Shown here one piece after another: positions 1 to 4,900 of a DNA stretch of 14,874 nucleotides. The notes under the pieces are model-generated. The model ran no database searches, was not told the DNA's origin, and was given only the letters and a program-made list of their open reading frames with translations. This stretch comes from Bacteroidales bacterium (GTDB taxonomy: Bacteria; Bacteroidota; Bacteroidia; Bacteroidales; Muribaculaceae). The DNA lies in NCBI GenBank assembly GCA_004557385.1, contig SFEA01000049.1, positions 1 through 14,874 on the forward strand. The letters run 5' to 3'. Every line of letters begins with the position of its first letter. Position 1 is the stretch's first letter. The translations under genes and the position numbers were made by a program.

Positions 1-1
1 A

Positions 2-82
2 TCAATCTGTGTGAGACCCAAACGCACCATCTTCGAGGGAACGCCCATACAGAGCAAACGCATTGAAAACCAGCGATATTAA
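2..82 (+). CDS. possible 3' end of an unidentified gene (partial)
   Basis: A frame open from the left edge reads 26 codons and ends at a TAA (80-82). The residues are mixed and basic (ends ...RIENQRY) and I do not recognise a family. A rival reading exists on the minus strand: an ATG at 48-46 opens a frame of 16 codons, beginning MGVPSKMVRLGL, that runs off the left edge. Only one of the two is likely to be real and 80 bases cannot settle it. A small perfect hairpin (81-96) overlaps the plus-strand stop codon, which mildly favours the plus reading. Flanking sequence is needed. Confidence 0.25.
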   Translation, partial: SICVRPKRTIFEGTPIQSKRIENQRY

Positions 83-96
83 CCGCGCGAGCGGTT
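81..96. repeat. short perfect hairpin, 6-bp stem
   Basis: AACCGC (81-86) pairs with GCGGTT (91-96) around the loop GCGA. It overlaps the stop codon of the possible left-edge gene. No T-run follows, so it is not a typical intrinsic terminator. Confidence 0.5.
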
Positions 97-109
97 ACAA
101 CTTGCATAA

Positions 110-142
110 CCCCATATTGGCGCCGCAGGCGACTATGTGGGG
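110..142. repeat. nested hairpin
   Basis: Bases 110-117 pair with 135-142 (one shift at the base, one G-T wobble), and inside it CGCC (121-124) pairs with GGCG (128-131) around GCA. Seen directly; the function is unknown. Confidence 0.45.
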
Positions 143-151
143 AAGTCGTAT

Positions 152-178
152 GCTCCACACTATCCACAACCGTGGAGC
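152..178. repeat. 7-bp perfect inverted repeat
   Basis: GCTCCAC (152-158) is the reverse complement of GTGGAGC (172-178). An alternative hairpin, CAACCG (167-172) with CGGTTG (178-183), competes for the same bases, so two mutually exclusive folds are possible. Confidence 0.5.
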
Positions 179-242
179 GGTTGCAGATTCAGTGAACTTA
201 CCCATATAACGATTCATTCGGCATTTCATGCCCAGAATTATA

Positions 243-271
243 GATTCTCTTTATGGCAATATAAGAGAATC
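243..271. repeat. 9-bp perfect inverted repeat
   Basis: GATTCTCTT (243-251) is the reverse complement of AAGAGAATC (263-271), with an 11-base loop. It is immediately followed by CGGCTCA (271-277), which could also pair with TGAGCCG at 313-319. Confidence 0.55.
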
Positions 272-303
272 GGCTCAAAAATGGCGAATATTCACTATTT
301 TTT

Positions 304-337
304 GGCTCATCGTGAGCCGAAAATTCAAGAATTTTCG
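304..337. repeat. two abutting perfect hairpins
   Basis: GGCTCA (304-309) pairs with TGAGCC (313-318) around TCG. It shares its last base with a second hairpin in which CGAAAATTC (318-326) pairs with GAATTTTCG (329-337) around only two bases. The second is nearly a continuous 20-base palindrome, a shape that could bind a dimeric protein as easily as fold in RNA. Confidence 0.6.
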
Positions 338-345
338 CTAATATT

Positions 346-420
346 GCACCGATAAAATTAAATAAACGCCCACCAGCTTCGCTGACGAAGGCTATTTTAT
401 CGGTGCGAGGAGCTACGCAC
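346..420. repeat. 13-bp perfect inverted repeat with nested hairpin
   Basis: GCACCGATAAAAT (346-358) is exactly reverse-complemented at 394-406. The 35 bases between contain a weaker hairpin (AGCTTCG with CGAAGGCT, one bulge, about 376-393). The right arm also overlaps a short alternative hairpin, GTGCG (403-407) with CGCAC (416-420). The block ends 25 bases before the Fic start codon, so it would lie in the Fic leader or operator region. Confidence 0.65.
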
Positions 421-445
421 GTTATCACCAATTATATAATAAGAT

Positions 446-1480
446 ATGGACAATTCAAGAGAAATACTGCAATTTTTACATTATAATCCACAATCTTCGC
501 GCGAGGATATTGCGCGAGGAATAGGGTTTGAGGGCAGTGACGCTACACTCAAACGTCTTATTGCTGCTTTGGTGAAAAACGAGGATATAGTTGTCGAGGG
601 AAAATCTCGTGCCACTCGCTATCGTCTGTCTAACCGGGCACATTTGCTCATGCCTCTCAATCTTGACACATATTTCTCACAGGATGTAGATGAGCGCATG
701 GTACAGACATCATTCAACTTTGATTTGATTCGTGAGCAAATGCCTGGGGTTTCGCTGTTCTCGAGCGAAGAGCGAGTTCATCTCCGTAACCTTCAAAGGA
801 TATTCCGTCAGCATATAGCTGAAATGACTCCGAACGAATACAACAAGGAGATGGAACGTCTTGGCATTGACCTCAGTTGGAAATCATCGCAGATAGAGGG
901 GAACACCTATTCGTTGCTTGAAACCGAACGTCTGCTGCGAGAAAGTAAAACTGCCAATGGAAAGACTCAGGAAGAAGCAACGATGCTGCTCAATCATAAA
1001 TATGCTCTTCGTTTCATCCTCGACAATCCTGACTATCTGCAAGAATTGACGGTGAGCCACATTGAAGATATTCATTCTCTTCTTACCAAAGGACTCTCGG
1101 TAGATAAAGGTATACGCCATCGCCGTGTAGGCATTACGGGGACAAACTATCACCCTTTGGATAATGAGTTTCAAATACGCGAGGCTATGCATGACACTTG
1201 CGACCTTATCAATAGCAAGGAAGATGTGTTTGAAAAGGCGTTGTTGGCACTTGTGCTTCTATCATATATCCAAGCATTCTCCGATGGAAATAAGCGTACA
1301 GCACGCATCACAAGCAATGCTGTCTTGATTGCTAATGGCTACTGTCCATTAAGTTTCCGTTCGGTGGATTCCATTGATTACAAAAAGGCTATGCTCATAT
1401 TCTACGAGCAAAACAATCTTTATGCCTTCAAGCAAATCTTCATTGAGCAATTTGAATTCGCTGTTAGGGAATACTTTTAA
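446..1480 (+). CDS. winged-helix Fic family protein with His-to-Gln change in the Fic motif
   Basis: A 344-residue protein. Residues 1-62 look like a winged-helix DNA-binding domain (SREDIARGIGF, then a recognition-like segment). The rest is a Fic fold. The usual core, HxFx(D/E)GNxxR, appears as QAFSDGNKR at residues 276-284, followed by R287: every motif position is conserved except the catalytic histidine, which is Gln (codon CAA at 1271-1273). An autoinhibitory motif (S/T)xxxE(G/N) is intact as S147-SQI-E151-G152 before the core, the class II arrangement. Canonical Fic proteins transfer AMP from ATP to target hydroxyls, with the His as base. This one may be inactive, altered, or a regulator acting through its DNA-binding domain. 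No antitoxin gene adjoins it; the next gene is convergent and begins its stop codon 16 bases on. Codons are visibly more AT-rich than in the lipid and receptor genes, consistent with recent acquisition. The family call is firm; the activity is unknown. Confidence 0.9.
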   Translation: MDNSREILQFLHYNPQSSREDIARGIGFEGSDATLKRLIAALVKNEDIVVEGKSRATRYRLSNRAHLLMPLNLDTYFSQDVDERMVQTSFNFDLIREQMPGVSLFSSEERVHLRNLQRIFRQHIAEMTPNEYNKEMERLGIDLSWKSSQIEGNTYSLLETERLLRESKTANGKTQEEATMLLNHKYALRFILDNPDYLQELTVSHIEDIHSLLTKGLSVDKGIRHRRVGITGTNYHPLDNEFQIREAMHDTCDLINSKEDVFEKALLALVLLSYIQAFSDGNKRTARITSNAVLIANGYCPLSFRSVDSIDYKKAMLIFYEQNNLYAFKQIFIEQFEFAVREYF

Positions 1481-1495
1481 GCGGGCTTTCCTGCC

Positions 1496-1831
1496 CTACT
1501 TGATTTCTTCGTATTCGGCGTCGGAGATTTGCGATTCGCGGGCTGCATCAGCGGCATCGGTATCGTCGGCGGCATCGTCGTGGTGCTGCGACGGCTGGGA
1601 TTGGGTGTCGGTCACCTCCTCAAAGTCGACATATTCGCCATCGGTTTTGGCGAATTTCTTGCTGCGTTTGCCGCTGCTTGCTTGCTCGGCATTGTTGGCT
1701 GCGTTGGTGAACTGGTGGAATGTATTGCGGAAGTTGCGCGTCTGGCGCCATACGCCGAGCACGAATCGCAACACAGTGAATGCCACATAAATCATTATGG
1801 CAAGAAACAAATATACTATAAATGTCATCAT
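1496..1831 (-). CDS. DUF4834 family small membrane protein
   Basis: A 111-residue protein with one hydrophobic segment near residues 2-26 (LFLAIMIYVAFTVLRFVLG), then a basic Arg/Lys stretch and a strongly acidic tail rich in Asp, Glu, Ala, Ser and Gln (residues 65-111). The layout matches small Bacteroidales proteins annotated as DUF4834, which I recall lying next to phosphatidylserine synthase; here it is 70 bases downstream of pssA on the same strand, supporting that assignment. Two adjacent ATG codons (1831 and 1828) could serve as start. Function is unknown. The single anchor and charged tail suggest a membrane-tethered protein with a disordered cytoplasmic tail; any role in phospholipid synthesis is only suggested by position. 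Confidence 0.8.
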   Translation of the reverse strand: MMTFIVYLFLAIMIYVAFTVLRFVLGVWRQTRNFRNTFHQFTNAANNAEQASSGKRSKKFAKTDGEYVDFEEVTDTQSQPSQHHDDAADDTDAADAARESQISDAEYEEIK

Positions 1832-1901
1832 ATTATTTTCCCCGAATGAATGATATAGTTATAACACAATTTGATGTGATGAAGTTGATGTGTGCCTTTG
1901 T

Positions 1902-2606
1902 TCAGTCCTTCACCAATGCCGAAGCCAGCACATAGAAGATGATGGTCCACGACAGACCTGGCAGATGTGATGTGAACACAAACAGGAAGAAAGCAAAGAT
2001 GAGGAAGTAGACCTTGTAGTTTTCTTTGAAATTGAAGTTCTTGAGTTTGAGCGAGAACATAGGTATCGAGCTCACCATCAGCAGCGACATCGCCACTATG
2101 AGAGCCACCACAAACCAGGGGTTGAGGAATGTGTTGTTGGCGTACCACGAGATGAAGCCAATCCAGAAGATGGCGTTGGCGGGTATTGGCATGCCAATGA
2201 AGCTGGTGGTTTGACGGGTGTCGACGTTGAAGTTGGCAAGACGCACAGCACCCAGCACCGGAATGAGCAATGCGGCATAGCAGAGTGCGCTATCGGGGTC
2301 GGCGTGGTTCATGGCAGCATACACCAGCAAACCCGGCGCCAGCCCGAAGCTCACGCAGTCGCACAGCGAATCGAGTTCTTTTCCGATGGCCGACACCACA
2401 TTCAGCAGGCGCGCCACCAGTCCGTCGAAGAAGTCGAACAGGGCAGCCAAGGCAATCATTATGAACGCCGCCTGGTAGGCGCAGATGCCCCACCACACTT
2501 GCTCGTCGAAGCGCAGAGCCATGATGCAAGCGATTGAGCCGCAAAGCAAGTTGAGGCAGGTGATGGTGTTAGGTATGTTTTTTTTGATTGCAGAAAAAAT
2601 GTTCAT
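1902..2606 (-). CDS. pssA: CDP-diacylglycerol--serine O-phosphatidyltransferase
   Basis: A 234-residue integral membrane enzyme that makes phosphatidylserine and CMP from CDP-diacylglycerol and L-serine. The CDP-alcohol phosphatidyltransferase signature is complete: D58, D61-G62, A65-R66, G75, D79 and D83 in the spacing DxxDGxxAR-x8-GxxxDxxxD; these Asp residues bind the metal and drive catalysis. Several hydrophobic helices follow. I place the start at ATG 2606, giving MNIFSAIKKNIPN and a 4-base gap after the psd stop; a longer frame from a TTG at 2633 would overlap psd by 23 bases and adds a non-conserved-looking leader. Its product is the substrate of the Psd enzyme encoded just upstream, and the two genes are almost certainly co-transcribed. 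Confidence 0.95.
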   Translation of the reverse strand: MNIFSAIKKNIPNTITCLNLLCGSIACIMALRFDEQVWWGICAYQAAFIMIALAALFDFFDGLVARLLNVVSAIGKELDSLCDCVSFGLAPGLLVYAAMNHADPDSALCYAALLIPVLGAVRLANFNVDTRQTTSFIGMPIPANAIFWIGFISWYANNTFLNPWFVVALIVAMSLLMVSSIPMFSLKLKNFNFKENYKVYFLIFAFFLFVFTSHLPGLSWTIIFYVLASALVKD

Positions 2607-2610
2607 GATA

Positions 2611-3282
2611 TCAATGCTGTTTGAGGCGAGCAATTTGTGTTACGCCGCCCATGGTCTTGTCGCCAAGTTTCACCAAAATCTCGGTGTCGAGCGGCAAGAA
2701 GATGTCGACTCGCGAGCCGAATTTGATGAATCCCATGTGTTGTTCAACGCACACTTTGTCGCCAGGTTCAACGTAAGTGACTATGCGGCGCGCTATGGCA
2801 CCGGCAATCTGACGCACAAGCACATCGCTGCCGCAGCGTGTGCCAATCACCACAGTGGAGCGCTCGTTTTCGGTGCTCGACTTGGGCAAGTATGCCGAGA
2901 GGAATCGGCCTGAGTGATGTTTCACATATTTCACTTCACCCTCAACAGGCACCCAATTGGCATGCACATTAAACACGGTCATGAACACCGACAGCTGTAT
3001 GGCTCGTGCGTGGAGATATTCGTCCTCGTAGACCTCCTCAAGCGCCACCACGGTGCCGTCGACCGACGAAACCACGGCATCGGCAACGTCGCCACGGAAA
3101 TGACGGCGCGGGCTGCGGAAGAAGTTCACCACCAGCAGGAAGAGCACCAGCGAGATGCCCATGAAGATGTATGAAATGATTTTATACGACATTATCACAT
3201 AGGCAGTGGCATTCACTACCGCCAAAATAAACAGCAGCATGAATATGATGTTCCTACCTTCGTGATGTATCTTTACTCTCAT
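2611..3282 (-). CDS. psd: phosphatidylserine decarboxylase proenzyme
   Basis: A 223-residue enzyme that decarboxylates phosphatidylserine to phosphatidylethanolamine at the inner membrane. It is the short form common in Bacteroidetes. One or two hydrophobic segments near residues 13-50 anchor it. The self-cleavage site is the Gly-Ser pair in KFGSRVDIFLP: cleavage between G189 and S190 would leave a beta chain of 189 residues and an alpha chain of 34 whose N-terminal Ser becomes the pyruvoyl group. Conserved His-containing segments (FNVHANWVPVEG, YVKHHSGRF) lie upstream, as the family requires. It is first in an operon with pssA (4-base gap) and probably the DUF4834 gene, led by the promoter at 3333-3363. 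Confidence 0.95.
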   Translation of the reverse strand: MRVKIHHEGRNIIFMLLFILAVVNATAYVIMSYKIISYIFMGISLVLFLLVVNFFRSPRRHFRGDVADAVVSSVDGTVVALEEVYEDEYLHARAIQLSVFMTVFNVHANWVPVEGEVKYVKHHSGRFLSAYLPKSSTENERSTVVIGTRCGSDVLVRQIAGAIARRIVTYVEPGDKVCVEQHMGFIKFGSRVDIFLPLDTEILVKLGDKTMGGVTQIARLKQH

Positions 3283-3332
3283 TGTTTCTCTTTAGGTGAA
3301 ATAGATAGTGATTTAGCATATACTTAATTACA

Positions 3333-3363
3333 CAAAGGTAATTGTTTTTTGCCGATATGCAAA
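3333..3363 (-). promoter_or_regulatory. Bacteroidetes sigma-type promoter for psd-pssA
   Basis: Reading the minus strand, TTTG (3363-3360) is followed after exactly 19 bases by TACCTTTG (3340-3333). This matches the known Bacteroides -33 TTTG and -7 TAnnTTTG consensus at normal spacing. Transcription would start near 3326, giving a leader of roughly 45 bases before psd. Confidence 0.75.
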
Positions 3364-3410
3364 ACCAAAAGCCACTCTGAGCCGTCTTTTTTGGCAAAAG
3401 TTGGCTTTTT
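3361..3410 (-). terminator. putative intrinsic terminator of the U32 gene
   Basis: On the minus strand AAAAGCCA (3409-3402) pairs with TGGCTTTT (3374-3367), closing a 27-base loop that can itself pair GCC with GGC, and is followed by GGTTTT. The stem is A/T-flanked and lies between the U32 stop and the psd promoter, so it probably ends U32 transcription. The long loop lowers confidence. Confidence 0.45.
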
Positions 3411-3442
3411 ATAGCAATTTTGTGGTATGTAGTGCGGCAAGG

Positions 3443-4717
3443 TCACTTTATTTCGCGGTGCTCGCCGTGACGCACCTCGTCGACGTTCTTCCACAGGAAG
3501 AGCTTGTCGCTGGGACGTATTTTCTCTGCCACCTTTATGGAGAAGCGCTCGCCCTTCACGGTTTTTTCCACCGGTTTGAGGTCGACGCGAATCTCATCGA
3601 CGGTGACAGGCACGGCACCCGTTGTGGGTCCGGTGATGATGATTTCGTCGCCCACATGCAGCTCGCCCGTTTCCATCTGAAACTCAGCCACACCAATTTT
3701 CGAGAAGTAGCGTATGCCCTTGGCGGCGTACACCTTCACGCGCGTGGCTGACGAACCGTATTTCGAGGTCCATTCGCCCAAACGCTGACCCAGATAGTAG
3801 CCGTTCCAGAATCCGCGGTTGAAAATCTGGCTGAGGCGCTCGTCCCATTCGGCAATCTTTTCGGCAGTGAACGAGCCGTTGAGCACGGCATTAATTGCCT
3901 CGTTGTAGCAGCTCACGGCAGTGCGCACATACTCCGGACCGCGGGCGCGACCTTCAATCTTGAACACGCGCACGCCGGCATCAATCATCTTGTTGAGGAA
4001 ATGAATGGTTTTGAGGTCCTTAGGCGACATGATGTATTTGTTTTCGATGTCGAGCTGGTCGCCCGTGTCGCGGTCGGTAACGGTGTAGCTTCGGCGGCAA
4101 ATCTGACGGCAAGCACCACGGTTGGCGCTGGCACCGGTTTCGTGCAGGCTCAGGTAGCATTTGCCCGAGATAGCCATGCACAAAGCGCCGTGGCAAAACA
4201 TCTCGATGCGCACCGGTTTGCCGTGAGGGCCGCAGATGCCGTCGCGCACAATGGTTTGGTGAATGTTATACACCTGCTCGAGGTTTACCTCGCGGGCAAG
4301 CACCATCACGTCGGCAAACTGGCTGTAGAAGCGCACCGCCTCGCTGTTCGACACGTTCACCTGCGTGGAGATGTGCACCTCCACGTCGATGCTGCGGGCG
4401 TAGGTTATGGCAGCCATGTCGCTGGCAATGATGGCAGAGATGCCAGCCTCTTTGGCGGCGTTGATGATGCGGCGCATCAGCTCCATATCGTTGTCGAACA
4501 CCACCGTGTTCACTGTGAGATAGCTTTTCATGCCGCGCTCGTGGCACCATGCTGCAATCTGGTGCAGGTCGTCGATGGTGAAGTTGTTCGACGATTTTGC
4601 ACGCATATTCAGCCCCTCGATGCCAAAATATATGGCATCGGCACCACCTTGATGCGCTGCCACAAGACTCTCGTAGCTGCCCACCGGCGCCATTATCTCA
4701 AAATCTTTTCTTTCCAT
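3443..4717 (-). CDS. peptidase U32 family protein, probable tRNA/rRNA hydroxylation factor (TrhP/RlhA-like)
   Basis: A 424-residue cytoplasmic protein. The N-terminus (APVGSYESLVAAHQGGADAIYFG) is the typical U32 TIM-barrel opening. The U32 signature ExFxxGxLCxxxxGxCxxS is present from E172 to S190. Cys180, Cys187, Cys203 and Cys207 form a cluster suited to an iron-sulfur centre. A C-terminal beta domain (residues about 330-424) completes the long form. The family was first named for a collagenase-like peptidase, but the studied bacterial members YegQ/TrhP and RlhA are needed for 5-hydroxyuridine at tRNA position 34 and 5-hydroxycytidine in 23S rRNA. I cannot tell which RNA this copy serves. 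It seems to be a single-gene unit with its own promoter element and terminator. Confidence 0.88.
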   Translation of the reverse strand: MERKDFEIMAPVGSYESLVAAHQGGADAIYFGIEGLNMRAKSSNNFTIDDLHQIAAWCHERGMKSYLTVNTVVFDNDMELMRRIINAAKEAGISAIIASDMAAITYARSIDVEVHISTQVNVSNSEAVRFYSQFADVMVLAREVNLEQVYNIHQTIVRDGICGPHGKPVRIEMFCHGALCMAISGKCYLSLHETGASANRGACRQICRRSYTVTDRDTGDQLDIENKYIMSPKDLKTIHFLNKMIDAGVRVFKIEGRARGPEYVRTAVSCYNEAINAVLNGSFTAEKIAEWDERLSQIFNRGFWNGYYLGQRLGEWTSKYGSSATRVKVYAAKGIRYFSKIGVAEFQMETGELHVGDEIIITGPTTGAVPVTVDEIRVDLKPVEKTVKGERFSIKVAEKIRPSDKLFLWKNVDEVRHGEHREIK

Positions 4718-4745
4718 GTTGGATAACAGTTGCAGTATTTTGCTG

Positions 4746-4753
4746 CAAAATTA
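4746..4753 (-). promoter_or_regulatory. -7 element of the U32 gene promoter
   Basis: On the minus strand TAATTTTG (4753-4746) matches TAnnTTTG and lies 28 bases before the U32 start codon. No TTTG is found at the proper 19-21 base distance; the nearest TTG is about 16 bases upstream, so only the -7 half is supported. Confidence 0.45.
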
Positions 4754-4834
4754 CAAAAAATTGCTCATGCAATAGCATATAAACGCCAAAAACGGGTGAT
4801 GGAAAGTATCTCGGGGGTGAATGGCGAGCAGATA

Positions 4835-4879
4835 CGCACGGCGTCGCCTGCAGTGGGTGGACAAAGCAGGCGACGTGCG
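4835..4879 (-). terminator. strong GC-rich hairpin after the receptor gene, possible terminator
   Basis: CGTCGCCTGC (4842-4851) pairs perfectly with GCAGGCGACG (4866-4875) around a 14-base loop, and CGCA/TGCG can extend it beyond a 3-base bulge. It lies 22 bases downstream of the receptor stop codon. There is no T-run on the minus strand after it, so it may instead protect the 3' end of the mRNA or act with another factor. Confidence 0.45.
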
Positions 4880-4900
4880 AAGCGGCATAACAGCGTGTGA

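Larger units (their letters stand above)
83..445. other. non-coding, palindrome-rich stretch upstream of the Fic gene
   Basis: No convincing gene is seen in these 363 bases. Open frames of 72 (+) and 77 (-) codons exist, but they run through a succession of inverted repeats and resemble no protein family I know. At least seven hairpins of 5 to 13 bp are packed here, covering much of the sequence. No TAnnTTTG promoter element was found for the Fic gene. It could be a structured non-coding RNA, a cluster of REP-like palindromes, or the remains of a small mobile element. Confidence 0.6.

Noticed and set aside
137..355. A 72-codon plus-strand open frame in the palindrome-rich region
   Set aside because: It crosses several perfect inverted repeats, resembles no family I know and overlaps an equally long antisense frame; treated as non-coding.
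83..445. CRISPR array
   Set aside because: The repeats are inverted and of different sequence, not evenly spaced direct repeats, and no cas gene is present.
446..1480. Fic gene as half of a toxin-antitoxin pair
   Set aside because: No small antitoxin gene adjoins it, the inhibitory motif is within the same protein, and the catalytic His is missing.
1483..1496. Small GGGC/GCCC hairpin between the convergent Fic and DUF4834 genes
   Set aside because: Only 4 bp with a 6-base loop and no T-run; too weak to call a terminator.
4001..4726. A 241-codon plus-strand frame opposite the U32 gene
   Set aside because: It is a His/Val-rich shadow of a well-supported gene with family signature motifs on the minus strand.
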